A DNA stretch of 64,000 nt, taken from NCBI RefSeq assembly GCF_009669325.1, contig NZ_SZWE01000001.1, forward strand, positions 1,116,402-1,180,401, given 5' to 3'. The notes beneath the pieces are model-generated. The model was not told the DNA's origin. It did not search any database and saw only the letters and a program-made list of their open reading frames with translations. Positions 8,381 to 17,312 of this stretch are shown here, piece by piece; the first letter of the stretch is position 1, and each line of letters opens with the position of its first letter. The translations under genes were made by a program, and so were the position numbers. Source of the stretch: Roseovarius bejariae (GTDB taxonomy: Bacteria > Pseudomonadota > Alphaproteobacteria > Rhodobacterales > Rhodobacteraceae).

Positions 8381-9325
8381 ATGGGCGAAACCCGTCATAC
8401 CAAAACCCTGATCATCGGCTCGGGCCCGGCGGGCTATACCGCCGGGGTCTATGCCAGCCGCGCCATGCTGGAGCCGATCCTTGTGCAGGGGATCGAACCG
8501 GGCGGGCAGTTGACCACGACGACCGAGGTCGAGAACTGGCCCGGCGATACCGAGGTGCAGGGGCCGGACCTGATGGTGCGGATGGAGGCCCACGCCAAGG
8601 AAATGGGCTGTGAGATCATCGGTGACATCATCACCGAACTGGACGTGGACAGCCGCCCATTCGTCGCCAAGGGCGACAGCGGCACGACCTATACCGCCGA
8701 TAGCGTGATCCTTGCCACCGGCGCGCGGGCCAAGTGGCTGGGTCTGGACAGCGAGGAGGCCTTCAAGGGCTTTGGCGTGTCGGCCTGTGCCACCTGTGAC
8801 GGGTTCTTTTACCGCGGGCAGGAGATCGTCGTGGTGGGCGGCGGCAACACCGCCGTCGAGGAAGCGCTGTTCCTGACGAATTTCGCCTCGAAGGTGACGT
8901 TGATCCACCGCCGGGACGAGTTGCGCGCCGAGAAAATCCTGCAGGATCGGTTGCTGAAGCACCCCAAGATCGAGCCGCTTTGGTTCCATGAACTCGACGA
9001 GGTTCTGGGCGATGACAACCCCAAGGGCGTGACTGGTGTGCGGGTCAAGCATACGAAAACCGGCGAGACACAGGAGATTCCCTGCAAGGGTGTTTTCATC
9101 GCCATCGGCCATGCGCCCGCCAACGAGTTGGTCAAGGGCAAGGTCGAGATGCACCACGGCGAATATGTCAAGGTCGAGGCCGGCTCTACCCGCACCTCCA
9201 TCCCCGGGCTTTTCGCGGCGGGTGACCTGACCGACCATATCTATCGTCAGGCGGTGACCAGCGCCGGTATGGGCTGCATGGCGGCGCTGGATGCAGAGAA
9301 ATTCATCGCCGAACTGGAAGGCTGA
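8381..9325 (+). CDS. trxB: Thioredoxin-disulfide reductase
   Basis: TrxB (314 residues) reduces thioredoxin with NADPH through FAD and a redox dithiol. Visible are the FAD loop GSGPAG (13–18), the redox-active CATC (136–139) inside [10 protein letters not shown], the NADPH loop GGGNTA (153–158) and the C-terminal FAD motif [10 protein letters not shown]. It is of standard length. The start has AGGTGA five bases upstream. It is divergent from the Lrp gene. Confidence 0.97.
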   Translation: MGETRHTKTLIIGSGPAGYTAGVYASRAMLEPILVQGIEPGGQLTTTTEVENWPGDTEVQGPDLMVRMEAHAKEMGCEIIGDIITELDVDSRPFVAKGDSGTTYTADSVILATGARAKWLGLDSEEAFKGFGVSACATCDGFFYRGQEIVVVGGGNTAVEEALFLTNFASKVTLIHRRDELRAEKILQDRLLKHPKIEPLWFHELDEVLGDDNPKGVTGVRVKHTKTGETQEIPCKGVFIAIGHAPANELVKGKVEMHHGEYVKVEAGSTRTSIPGLFAAGDLTDHIYRQAVTSAGMGCMAALDAEKFIAELEG

Positions 9326-9348
9326 ACCGAACCGCCCAAGGGGCGTGC

Positions 9349-9885
9349 TTAGTCGGGGTGGATGTCGCGCGCCGTGCAGCCAGCTTCGAGTATGACGGCG
9401 ATCCAGTTCACATCGGGCTCAAGGCCAAGTTCATTGAGCCAGGCCTGTTGCAGACGGTAGGCAGGCAGCTCCTGAGCGCCGGGGCAGTACCAATGCCCCT
9501 GCCCCGCCTGCCGGTGGTGCGCCAATTCGTGCAGCAGGACGCTTACGTCGAAGGGGGACTTGGCACTCCAGGGCCGGACCAGCCAGATGGTTTCGGAATC
9601 GGGATCGTAAAGCCCACGCGTATGTGAGGCATCACTTGCGGCGCGCATCGGGGCGATGCGTGCGACATGGGCCCGGGATGTCAGGCGCACGGCGGGCGCC
9701 GCCGCACGCCGGGGCAGGTCCGAAGCGGCATCGAGCCAATCCTCAAGATGCGTCACAAGCGCCGGCATGTCAGGCGCCTCGCGCCACGCCAGAAGCTCAC
9801 CGGCCCTGACCGGCGCGGCCAGAAGAAGAAGGCAAAGAATACTGGGACGAGCCAGCCGATGGCGGGCACGGGACAGGAAGCGCAT
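9349..9885 (-). CDS. Secreted protein with zinc-metallopeptidase motif (HExxH), DUF6647-like
   Basis: A 178-residue protein with an Arg-rich N-terminus and hydrophobic core (residues 11–28, ending APVRAGE) that looks like a signal peptide. The motif HELAH at 119–123 is a zincin-type metal site in the context VSVLLHELAHHRQ. A Cys in HWYCPGAQELPAYRLQ follows. Only the motif supports peptidase activity; the substrate is unknown. Start chosen at 9885; an upstream in-frame extension lacks a signal-like start. It is convergent with trxB and divergent from the following LysR gene. Confidence 0.75.
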   Translation of the reverse strand: MRFLSRARHRLARPSILCLLLLAAPVRAGELLAWREAPDMPALVTHLEDWLDAASDLPRRAAAPAVRLTSRAHVARIAPMRAASDASHTRGLYDPDSETIWLVRPWSAKSPFDVSVLLHELAHHRQAGQGHWYCPGAQELPAYRLQQAWLNELGLEPDVNWIAVILEAGCTARDIHPD

Positions 9886-9965
9886 GGCGTCCTCCGGGGT
9901 CTGATTTGGACTGAAACCGTGAAAGATGCTATGCTGATGGGGGCGCGATGCGCAAAAGACCATTT

Positions 9966-9981
9966 TTCAACCGCAGTTGAA
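9966..9981. promoter_or_regulatory. Inverted repeat upstream of the second lysR
   Basis: TTCAACCGCAGTTGAA is a 6+4+6 perfect inverted repeat ending 15 bases before the LysR start. It is a plausible autoregulatory operator of the T-N11-A style. No experimental support. Confidence 0.4.
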
Positions 9982-9996
9982 GGAAATTCACCTGCT

Positions 9997-10908
9997 ATGG
10001 GTCGACAACTTCCCCCCTTTGCGGCGGTCAAGGCCTTCGAGGCTGCTGCGCGTCACAAGAGCTTCAAGAAGGCAGCGGAGGAGTTATGCCTGTCGCCCTC
10101 GGCGATCAGCCATCAAATCCGCGCCTTGGAAGAGTATCTGGATACCGCGCTTTTCGAACGGGACGGCAATCAGTTGAACCTGACTTTGACGGGTAAGGGA
10201 TATGCCGGGAAACTCGCCGGTCTTCTGGATTTTCTGGATGACAGCACGCGCGCGATACGCGAGGCGGGGAAAAGGCCCCTGCGCGTCTTGTGCACACCGG
10301 GCTTTGCCGCGCGGTGGCTGGTGCCGCGCCTGCCCGGGTTGTCGTTTGGCGACCGGGTGCACTTGCGGGTATCGACCGGGGCGCCGTCGCTTGATTTCGC
10401 CAGCAACGACAGCGACGTGGTGATCCAATGGGCTGCGGAGCAGGTGCCGGGGGTGTGCTCGGCCCCCCTGATGCAATCCAGCCGCTATCCCGTTATCTCG
10501 CCCGCCTTGAAAGAGGCCGAAGGGATCGAACACCCCGAAGACCTGTTGCGCATGACATTGATGTATGACGAAACCGACGATGCATGGGCGCAATGGTTCG
10601 CGGCGGCGGGCCTGACATCCGGGGCGATGCCGCCCGGCCCGGTGTTTCCCAATTGCGAACTGGCCACCACGGCGGCGGAACAGGGCAATGGTATCTCGCT
10701 GGCCTATGACAGCATGGTGCGCGACACGGTGGCAAGCGGGCGTCTGGTACGCCTGTTCGACACCATCACCATGCCATCGGTGATTTACTCGGTGGCCCAT
10801 GCCGAAGGCCGCGAGGGGGATGCGATGATCCGGCAGTTCCGCGAGTGGATATTCGGCGAGGTCGAGCGATCGCACTCATCCGTGCAAACGACATCCGCCG
10901 CGGAATAG
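9997..10908 (+). CDS. LysR family transcriptional regulator (GcvA-like)
   Basis: A 303-residue regulator with the HTH at residues 8–65 (AVKAFEAAARHKSFKKAAEE, then LSPSAISHQIRALEEYLD). The substrate-binding domain starts near residue 90. The frame is open far upstream, but ATG 9997 follows AAGGAA and gives the standard GcvA-like beginning (MGRQLPPFAAVKAFE). It is divergent from the HExxH protein and convergent with the cytochrome c peroxidase gene. Its target is not evident. Confidence 0.9.
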   Translation: MGRQLPPFAAVKAFEAAARHKSFKKAAEELCLSPSAISHQIRALEEYLDTALFERDGNQLNLTLTGKGYAGKLAGLLDFLDDSTRAIREAGKRPLRVLCTPGFAARWLVPRLPGLSFGDRVHLRVSTGAPSLDFASNDSDVVIQWAAEQVPGVCSAPLMQSSRYPVISPALKEAEGIEHPEDLLRMTLMYDETDDAWAQWFAAAGLTSGAMPPGPVFPNCELATTAAEQGNGISLAYDSMVRDTVASGRLVRLFDTITMPSVIYSVAHAEGREGDAMIRQFREWIFGEVERSHSSVQTTSAAE

Positions 10909-10926
10909 GACAACCGCGCAGATATG

Positions 10927-10953
10927 AAAACGGCGCGGAATCCGCGCCGTTTT
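10927..10953. terminator. Bidirectional terminator between lysR and ccp
   Basis: AAAACGGCGCGG (10927–10938), loop AAT, CCGCGCCGTTTT (10942–10953). The 12-pair stem is flanked by A4 and T4, so it can stop transcription from both the LysR gene (+) and the peroxidase gene (−). Confidence 0.85.
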
Positions 10954-10971
10954 GCTTGGGCAAACCCTGAT

Positions 10972-12024
10972 TCAGTTCGGCACCACTTCGCCGGTGGGAC
11001 GCGGGGTCTCCAGCGTTTCGGCGGGCAGGACCGGATAGACCACCTCGGGCATTTCGCCGGTGAGCGACCCGAGGAAGGCGACGATCTTGTCGACTTCGGG
11101 CTCCGTGAGTTCGGTCCCAAGTTGCGAGGTGCCCATGATGGCAACCGCGACCTCAAGATCCCAGACCTTGCCGGAGTGGAAATAGGGTGCGGTCTGATCG
11201 ATGTTGCGCAGCGGTGCGGCGCGGAACACGTAGGAATCGTCGGCAGTCTCGGTCACCTGGAAGCGGCCACGATCATCGGGCGGCAGCACGTCGGCACCGG
11301 GTTTTTCGATGAGACCGAAGGGGAAATACCCCGTCCCGCCGAGGTTCACGCCGTTGTGGCAGGAGGCACAGCCCTTGTCCATGAAGAGCGCGAGACCCTC
11401 TTTTTCCACGTCCGTCAGGGCGGCATCGTCGCCGTTCAGATAGGCATCGAAGGGTGCGGGAGTGATCAGGGTCGCTTCGTAGGCCTCGATCGCCTTGGCG
11501 AAATTATCGAAGGTGACCGGGTCTTCCTCACCCGGGAAGGACGCTTTGAACCAGTCCTGATACTGCGGCATGGAGTTCAACGTGGCGATCACATTGGCCG
11601 GTGTATTGGCCATCTCGACACCCGCCTGAACCGGCCCTTTGGCCTGCGCCTTGAGATCTTCGGCACGGCCATCCCAGAACTGGGCCTCGTTGAACACGGC
11701 GTTGAGCACGGTGGGCGAATTGCGCGGCCCCTTCTGCCAGCCGTGGCCGATGGAGGTGGGCATGTTGTCATCCCCGCCGGTGGCGAGGTTGTGGCAGGAG
11801 TTACACGAGAACACCCCCGACGCCGACATGCGCGGGTCGAAGAAAAGCGCCTTGCCGAGGTCGATCTTTTCGGGGGTAATGGGGTTGTCGGTCATCGCCG
11901 GCACGGTCGAAGGAACCGCCGCGAACATCGCAAGCGCATCATCGCGCAGTTCCGACGCCTGCGCCGCGGCACCGAGTGCGAGACAAGAGGCAGTACCGAG
12001 GGCAACTTTCCAGTTATGTGGCAT
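10972..12024 (-). CDS. Di-haem cytochrome c peroxidase (CcpA/MauG family)
   Basis: A 350-residue periplasmic protein that reduces H2O2 to water with electrons from cytochrome c. A signal peptide occupies residues 1–24 (hydrophobic core ending AAQASE). Two CxxCH sites are visible: CNSCH at 74–78 (peroxidatic haem) and CASCH at 219–223 (electron-transfer haem). Start at 12024 has GGAG nine bases upstream; a more upstream in-frame codon would break the signal peptide. An FNR-type box centred 75 bases upstream suggests oxygen-limitation control, as known for ccp genes of Paracoccus and Rhodobacter. Confidence 0.93.
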   Translation of the reverse strand: MPHNWKVALGTASCLALGAAAQASELRDDALAMFAAVPSTVPAMTDNPITPEKIDLGKALFFDPRMSASGVFSCNSCHNLATGGDDNMPTSIGHGWQKGPRNSPTVLNAVFNEAQFWDGRAEDLKAQAKGPVQAGVEMANTPANVIATLNSMPQYQDWFKASFPGEEDPVTFDNFAKAIEAYEATLITPAPFDAYLNGDDAALTDVEKEGLALFMDKGCASCHNGVNLGGTGYFPFGLIEKPGADVLPPDDRGRFQVTETADDSYVFRAAPLRNIDQTAPYFHSGKVWDLEVAVAIMGTSQLGTELTEPEVDKIVAFLGSLTGEMPEVVYPVLPAETLETPRPTGEVVPN

Positions 12025-12092
12025 AGAGGTAGTCTCCGATGTCAAAATCTCGCGCGTTAGAATCACTCTAAAGTACTCCGAGGCAGTGAACC

Positions 12093-12106
12093 CTGATCCA
12101 TATCAA
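12093..12106 (-). promoter_or_regulatory. FNR/Crp-family box upstream of cytochrome c peroxidase
   Basis: On the minus strand the site reads TTGATATGGATCAG, nine of ten defined positions of TTGAT-N4-ATCAA. Its centre is 75 bases before the ccp ATG, leaving room for a class II promoter with the transcript starting near 12058. Binding is inferred from the consensus. Confidence 0.6.
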
Positions 12107-12291
12107 AATCAGAATATGAAGATGGCCAAAAACATCGTTCCGGTTTTCCGTCGCCGCGCGTCATTTTTGCCTCTTTTTGGGTTTTCTGACCGCCACGACT
12201 TGCCCGACCCTGCACATCGGCGCTAAGGCGCAGGCGATATGTGCGCACGGCACTGTTTCACTCAGATCTAGAACAAATTCCGAGAGTTGTT

Positions 12292-14004
12292 ATGTCTCAG
12301 CCGAACCTGGCCCCGATCCCCGAATTGTATGTTTCCCACGAGTCCGCCCAGAAGCTGAAGGGCGAGGCTGCCGACCTGATCAGTTGGGACCTGAGCCCAC
12401 GCCAGATCTGCGATCTGGAATTGTTGATGAACGGCGGGTTCAACCCGCTGAAAGGATTCCTCTCGGAAGAGGATTACAATGGCGTTGTCGAGAACATGCG
12501 CCTTGCCGACGGCACGCTTTGGCCGATGCCCATCACGCTGGATGTCTCGGAAAGTTTTGCCGAAGGCATCAAAACGGGACAGGATATTGCCCTGCGCGAC
12601 CAAGAGGGCGTGATCCTTGCCACGATGACGGTGACAGATCGCTGGACACCGGACAAATCGCGCGAGGCCGAAAAGGTGTTTGGCGCCGATGACGAGGCAC
12701 ACCCGGCTGTGAACTACCTGCATAACTCCGCTGGCGCGGTTTACCTCGGCGGGCCGATCACCGGCATTCAACAGCCGGTGCATTACGATTTCCGCGCCCG
12801 TCGCGACACGCCCAACGAGTTGCGCGCCTATTTCCGCAAGCTGGGCTGGCGCAAGGTTGTGGCGTTCCAGACGCGCAACCCGCTTCACCGTGCGCACCAG
12901 GAGCTGACGTTCCGCGCCGCGAAAGAGGCCGAGGCCAACCTGCTGATCCACCCCGTCGTGGGCATGACCAAGCCGGGTGATGTGGACCACTTCACGCGCG
13001 TGCGCTGCTACGAGGCGGTGCTGGACAAATACCCCGGTTCGACGACCACGATGAGCTTGTTGAACCTAGCCATGCGCATGGCCGGCCCGCGCGAGGCGGT
13101 TTGGCACGGGTTGATCCGTAAGAACCACGGCTGCACGCATTTCATCGTGGGGCGTGACCATGCCGGCCCCGGCAAGAACAGCCAAGGCGAGGATTTCTAC
13201 GGGCCTTATGATGCACAGGAATTGTTCCGCAAGCATCAGGACGAGATCGGCATCGAAATGGTCGACTTCAAACACATGGTCTATGTGCAGGAGCGCGCCC
13301 AGTACGAAGCCATCGACGAGATCGAAGACAAGGACGACGTCACGATCCTGAATATCTCGGGGACCGAATTGCGCCGCCGCTTGCGCGAAGGGTTGGAAGT
13401 GCCCGAGTGGTTCTCATTCCCCGAAGTCGTTTCGGAGTTGCGCCACCGCTATCCGCCGCGCAGCCAACAAGGCTTTACCGTGTTCTTCACGGGCTTTTCC
13501 GGCTCGGGCAAATCGACCATCGCCAACGCACTTTTGACCAAGCTCATGGAAATGGGGGGCCGTCCGGTGACGCTTCTGGATGGCGATATCGTGCGCAAGA
13601 ACCTCAGTTCTGAACTGGGCTTCTCGAAAGAGCATCGTGACCTGAACATTCGCCGCATCGGTTATGTCGCGTCGGAGATCACCAAGAACGGCGGGATCGC
13701 GCTTTGTGCGCCGATCGCGCCCTATGCCGCGACCCGCCGGGCCGTGCGCGAGGAGATCGAACAATACGGCGCCTTCATCGAAGTGCATGTCGCCACCTCG
13801 ATCGAGGAATGCGAGCGGCGTGACCGCAAGGGCCTGTACAAGCTGGCGCGGGAAGGCAAGATCAAGGAATTCACTGGGATTTCAGACCCTTACGACGTGC
13901 CTGCCGATCCCGAACTGCGGGTCGAGACCGAAGGCACCGAGGTGGACAACTGCGCGCATCAGGTGATCCTGAAGCTGGAACAGATGGGCCTGATCGCGGG
14001 CTGA
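12292..14004 (+). CDS. Bifunctional sulfate adenylyltransferase / adenylylsulfate kinase
   Basis: A 570-residue fusion that makes APS from sulfate and ATP and then phosphorylates it to PAPS. The N-terminal ATP-sulfurylase part (about 1–385) has the nucleotide motif QTRNPLHRAH at 193–202 and GRDHAGPG at about 287. The C-terminal APS kinase part carries the Walker A GFSGSGKST at 401–409 and the segment CAPIAPYAATRR. This single-chain form replaces CysDNC in many alphaproteobacteria. The start at 12292 gives the usual N-terminus; an upstream in-frame codon at 12241 has no ribosome-binding site. Two glycosyltransferase-like genes follow, but nothing shows PAPS is used on glycans. Confidence 0.95.
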   Translation: MSQPNLAPIPELYVSHESAQKLKGEAADLISWDLSPRQICDLELLMNGGFNPLKGFLSEEDYNGVVENMRLADGTLWPMPITLDVSESFAEGIKTGQDIALRDQEGVILATMTVTDRWTPDKSREAEKVFGADDEAHPAVNYLHNSAGAVYLGGPITGIQQPVHYDFRARRDTPNELRAYFRKLGWRKVVAFQTRNPLHRAHQELTFRAAKEAEANLLIHPVVGMTKPGDVDHFTRVRCYEAVLDKYPGSTTTMSLLNLAMRMAGPREAVWHGLIRKNHGCTHFIVGRDHAGPGKNSQGEDFYGPYDAQELFRKHQDEIGIEMVDFKHMVYVQERAQYEAIDEIEDKDDVTILNISGTELRRRLREGLEVPEWFSFPEVVSELRHRYPPRSQQGFTVFFTGFSGSGKSTIANALLTKLMEMGGRPVTLLDGDIVRKNLSSELGFSKEHRDLNIRRIGYVASEITKNGGIALCAPIAPYAATRRAVREEIEQYGAFIEVHVATSIEECERRDRKGLYKLAREGKIKEFTGISDPYDVPADPELRVETEGTEVDNCAHQVILKLEQMGLIAG

Positions 14005-14100
14005 CCTGCTGGAACCGGCGGTGGGCCTTTGGGTCTGCCGTACCTTGAAATGCGCGGGCCGTCCTTGCCGGGGCGGCCCATTTTCGTTTAAGCGCGCGGG

Positions 14101-14823
14101 ATGTACGCGATTTCGCTTACCTCTATTCCACCGCGCTTTGCGCGCATTGGCCCGGTTTTATCGGCGCTTCTGGCACAGCGGCCTGCGCCTGTGGCGGTCT
14201 ACCTGTGTCTGCCGCGCAGTTATCGCCGCTTTCCCGGCCCGGTCACGCCCCCTGCCCTGCCCAGTGGTGTTGAACTGCTATGGTCCGGGGCAGACCTTGG
14301 CCCGGCGGGCAAGGCTTTGATTTCCGCACGGCATCTTCGCGGACAGGTGGATAGGTTGATCTATTGCGATGACGACTGGTTATATCCGCCCGGCTGGGCC
14401 GCGGCGCTGTTGGCGGACGCGGGCGATGGTGTGGCCAGCACGGGACAAGGGTTTTCCGTCAAGCGCTTGACGCGGCAAAGCCACGCCAAACCTGGGTTCA
14501 CCGATATTGCACAAGGGTTTTCCGGGGTCTGCATTGATCCTGCGTGGCTATCGGGTGCGGAGATGGAGCCGCCCGAGGCCGCTTGGCCGGTGGATGATAT
14601 CTGGCTGTCGGGACAGTTGGCGCGGCATGGCGTGGCAGTGCAGGAGGTAGCGCAGGCCCGCGCCAGTATTCGCCCCGCGTTTCAGGATCGCTACGCCTTG
14701 CAGAATGCGCATATCGCCGGACAAAACCGGCATGAGGCCAATATGGCCTGCATCGAGGCCCTGACCCAGCGTTATGGCCTGTGGCCTGCGGCCTCAAGGA
14801 CTGCCCGAGCGGCGCGCCCATGA
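14101..14823 (+). CDS. Putative glycosyltransferase (GT-A type, family 2-like)
   Basis: A 240-residue protein that opens with MYAISLTSIPPRF, a start seen in small nucleotide-sugar transferases. It has a CDDDWLYPPGW segment at 89–99 whose Asp triad resembles the DxD metal/nucleotide-sugar site. A later VDDIWLSG may be the second acidic motif. There is no membrane segment. Its end overlaps the convergent family-10-like gene by 52 bases. The sugar and acceptor are unknown. Assignment is moderate. Confidence 0.6.
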   Translation: MYAISLTSIPPRFARIGPVLSALLAQRPAPVAVYLCLPRSYRRFPGPVTPPALPSGVELLWSGADLGPAGKALISARHLRGQVDRLIYCDDDWLYPPGWAAALLADAGDGVASTGQGFSVKRLTRQSHAKPGFTDIAQGFSGVCIDPAWLSGAEMEPPEAAWPVDDIWLSGQLARHGVAVQEVAQARASIRPAFQDRYALQNAHIAGQNRHEANMACIEALTQRYGLWPAASRTARAARP

Positions 14824-15651
14824 ATATCGCCATAACCGGCAGCCGTTTCGCGGATCGCCTCCAAGGCTGGCAAACGCGCGTTATAATCCGCTTCTGACAT
14901 GGATCGAAGCGCTTGCTGAATATCCGCAGCGCTTTCGCAAATTATCATTCCCGACGTATCGAAGTACTCTGCGATATTCGGACAGCCCCAGTAGATCGGC
15001 ACGGTCTTGCACAGAAGGGCATCAATCAATTTCTCCGTGAAATAATCCCGCTCGCGGACGTTTTCGATCACCACGGAATAGCGATATGGCGCCAGCCCGT
15101 CGGATTTGGCCTTGAACCGCTGATACCCTCCCCCCATGACGTCGAGGGTGACCCCTTCTGCCTTGGCCCACTCCACGATCTCATGACGCAAGGCGTGGCC
15201 TTCAAGCTCGCGTTTGGCGGACGCTATGAGCGAGCACATCTTCGTCTTGGTGGTATCCAGATCGGGCCAGTTTGGCACCCAGGTACTACCGAAGGGAAAG
15301 AACGTTGCGTTGGGCAAGGTTTCACAAAGGCTTTCGTAGAAGGTCAGCACCCGGAAAAAAACGCCGGTGCGAGCGGCGCAGCAGGCGCACGTGTTTGCCG
15401 TGGATCGCCTGCGGCTCAAGGATCATCACCGAAACCTTGGCCCGCGTACCAAACCCCAGCCGCCAGTGAATCATGCCACGCATAAAAACGACCAGATGAT
15501 CGTCAGGCTCCAGATCGCGCAGGCAGCGCCCCTTTAGACGCTCGGGCTGACCCAAGGGCCAGATCATGTCATCCAGGGGCAAGGCCCCCGGGGTCCAGCC
15601 CAGTTTGATACGATAAGGCAGGATCGCGACAGCGGGCTGAACTTTGGACAT
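14772..15651 (-). pseudogene. Glycosyltransferase family 10 (fucosyltransferase-like), interrupted by a frameshift
   Basis: Two overlapping frames together make one protein. The first (15651 to about 15355) starts MSKVQPAVAILPYRIKLGW and runs to HVRLLRRSHRRFF; the second resumes as RVLTFYESLCETLPNA and ends at 14772. The join is a run of seven A on the plus strand (15355–15361); six would restore the frame. The C-terminal half has the GT10 donor-site pattern YRYSVVIENVRERDYFTEKL followed by IDALLCKTVPIYWGCPNI. The intact product would be about 292 residues. It could be a pseudogene, a sequencing error in the homopolymer, or a slippage-prone on/off gene. Confidence 0.75.
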
Positions 15652-15743
15652 TGGGTGACTCCGGTGACCGACACCGGGTGATTAGGCGCTGTGCCCTGTC
15701 ATGGCAAGCGCAAGAGGTGGCGCAGGTGCGCCACCTGTTTCAT

Positions 15744-15971
15744 TTAGTGAACCGTCACCGGCTCCATATCGTTCTGGCGGGCCAGAACAAAGGCCAGCCG
15801 ACGATCACGCACCAAGGCAAGGCGCTCGCCCTCGGCACTGTGCACCGCGTAAAGCGTTTCATTACCCATGGCCTGTTCACGAACGTCCTCGGGCAGATCG
15901 GCCACCTTGACCGCGCGCACATAGACGATGGGACGGCCCGTTTCGGCGCCGAAATCATATGGTGTCTGCAT
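15744..15971 (-). CDS. DUF1150 family protein
   Basis: A 75-residue acidic protein of a family found in Alphaproteobacteria next to small heat-shock genes. The conserved stretch IVYVRAVKVADLP leads into a LYAVHSAEGERLALV strand-turn-strand. It follows hsp20 by five bases, and its AAGGGG ribosome site overlaps the hsp20 stop, so both are one transcript. Function unknown; co-expression suggests a role in the heat-shock response. Confidence 0.9.
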   Translation of the reverse strand: MQTPYDFGAETGRPIVYVRAVKVADLPEDVREQAMGNETLYAVHSAEGERLALVRDRRLAFVLARQNDMEPVTVH

Positions 15972-15976
15972 CTCGC

Positions 15977-16390
15977 TTACCCCTTGTTGATCTTGATTCT
16001 CTGCACCACGGTTTCGGGCTGTGCGCGGGTCAAATCCACGTGCAGCAGGCCGTTTTCCATGACCGCCTCGCCCACCTCGACGCCATCGGCCAGCACGAAA
16101 GAACGCTGGAACTGGCGCGCGGCGATACCACGGTGCAAGAATATCCGGTTGTCGCTGTCATCGGATTGACGGCCCCGGATCACCAGTTGCCGATCTTCGA
16201 CAGTGATCGTCAGGTCATCCTCGGCAAAGCCGGCCACGGCCAGCGTGATACGATAGGAGTTTTCCGAGGTCTGCTCGATATTGAACGGCGGGTAACCTTC
16301 GTTGCCCGACTTTGCGCTGCGTTCCAGCATGCGCTCCAACTGCTCGAACCCCAGCATGTAGGGGTGCGACCCCAGCGTCATTTTGGTCAT
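15977..16390 (-). CDS. Hsp20 family small heat-shock protein
   Basis: A 137-residue alpha-crystallin-type chaperone that holds unfolding proteins. The alpha-crystallin domain covers residues 35–130, with GFAEDDLTITVEDRQLVIRG in the middle and the LENGLL-like strand VMENGLLHVDLTRA near the end. Start ATG 16390 has AAGGA seven bases upstream; an in-frame GTG at 16405 overlaps that site and is rejected. A clear heat-shock-sigma promoter lies 69–97 bases upstream. DUF1150 is co-transcribed downstream. Confidence 0.95.
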   Translation of the reverse strand: MTKMTLGSHPYMLGFEQLERMLERSAKSGNEGYPPFNIEQTSENSYRITLAVAGFAEDDLTITVEDRQLVIRGRQSDDSDNRIFLHRGIAARQFQRSFVLADGVEVGEAVMENGLLHVDLTRAQPETVVQRIKINKG

Positions 16391-16458
16391 CGACACGTCC
16401 TTCACTTAAAGCGACAGTCCTTTGAAGGGCCCCGATTACGGCAACCCCACACCGCAAA

Positions 16459-16487
16459 ATATGGGGGCTGACCAACGGCGGTGCAAG
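16459..16487 (-). promoter_or_regulatory. RpoH (sigma-32) type promoter of hsp20
   Basis: On the minus strand CTTGCA (16487–16482), a 14-base spacer, then CCCCCATAT (16467–16459). This fits the alphaproteobacterial heat-shock consensus CTTG…CCCATAT. It lies directly upstream of a gene for which such control is expected. Confidence 0.75.
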
Positions 16488-16550
16488 GGCTTTGCGAAAT
16501 CGGGCGAATACAGTATCTTAGAGGGTATCCATGATAAGGAATCTTGAGCC

Positions 16551-16775
16551 ATGAATGCTTTTGGCGATCTGTCGATGAAATCCGACGAGGTGTTGCATGT
16601 CGAACTGGAGGAATTCCGCCGCCAGCACCGCGATCTGGACGAGGCGATTACGGCGCTTGAAGAAAAAGGCGCGCGCGATCCACTGACCATCAAGCGGCTG
16701 AAACAGCAAAAACTGCGGCTCAAGGACATGATCGCCTATATCGAAGATCGACTGTATCCAGACATTATTGCGTAA
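16551..16775 (+). CDS. DUF465 (YdcH-like) protein
   Basis: A 74-residue helical protein. It has the DUF465 pattern: a helix with ELEEFRRQHRDLDEAITAL, a GARDPLTIKRLKQQKLRLKD turn-helix, and a short tail. It is probably a coiled-coil hairpin. The function of the family is unknown. It precedes purE by 48 bases. Confidence 0.9.
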   Translation: MNAFGDLSMKSDEVLHVELEEFRRQHRDLDEAITALEEKGARDPLTIKRLKQQKLRLKDMIAYIEDRLYPDIIA

Positions 16776-16823
16776 GCGCCAGTGATGCGTATAGTGCGCC
16801 CTTCATTGCAAGGGGCATGACAT

Positions 16824-17312
16824 ATGGCAGAGATCCAAGTGGGCATTATCATGGGCAGCCAATCCGACTGGCCCACCATGCGCGAGGCCGCCAACATCCT
16901 TGATGAATTGGGCGTGGCCTATGAGGCCAAGATCGTCTCGGCCCACCGGACCCCGGACCGCCTGTGGGACTATGGGAAAACTGCCGCCAAACGCGGGTTG
17001 AAGGTGATCATCGCGGGGGCCGGTGGCGCGGCCCACCTGCCCGGCATGATGGCCAGCAAAACGCGCGTGCCCGTGGTGGGCGTGCCGGTACAAACCAAGG
17101 CGCTGTCGGGGGTCGACAGCCTTTATTCCATCGTGCAGATGCCCAAGGGCTTTCCGGTGGCCACCATGGCGATCGGTGCGGCGGGCGCGGCCAATGCGGG
17201 CCTGATGGCCGCTGGCATCCTCGCCACCCATGATGACGCGCTTGCTACCCGCCTCGACGCATGGCGCGAGGCGCTGTCCGCTTCCATTCCAGACGAGCCG
17301 CAAGATGACTGA
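16824..17312 (+). CDS. purE: 5-(carboxyamino)imidazole ribonucleotide mutase
   Basis: Class I PurE (162 residues) moves the carboxylate of N5-CAIR to C4 in purine synthesis. The N-terminus has the catalytic GSQSDWPTM loop (about 11–19) and the SAHRTPDRL motif (about 41–49); a [11 protein letters not shown] loop follows. It overlaps purK by eight bases, and PurK makes its substrate. The unit has no other pur gene. Confidence 0.97.
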   Translation: MAEIQVGIIMGSQSDWPTMREAANILDELGVAYEAKIVSAHRTPDRLWDYGKTAAKRGLKVIIAGAGGAAHLPGMMASKTRVPVVGVPVQTKALSGVDSLYSIVQMPKGFPVATMAIGAAGAANAGLMAAGILATHDDALATRLDAWREALSASIPDEPQDD

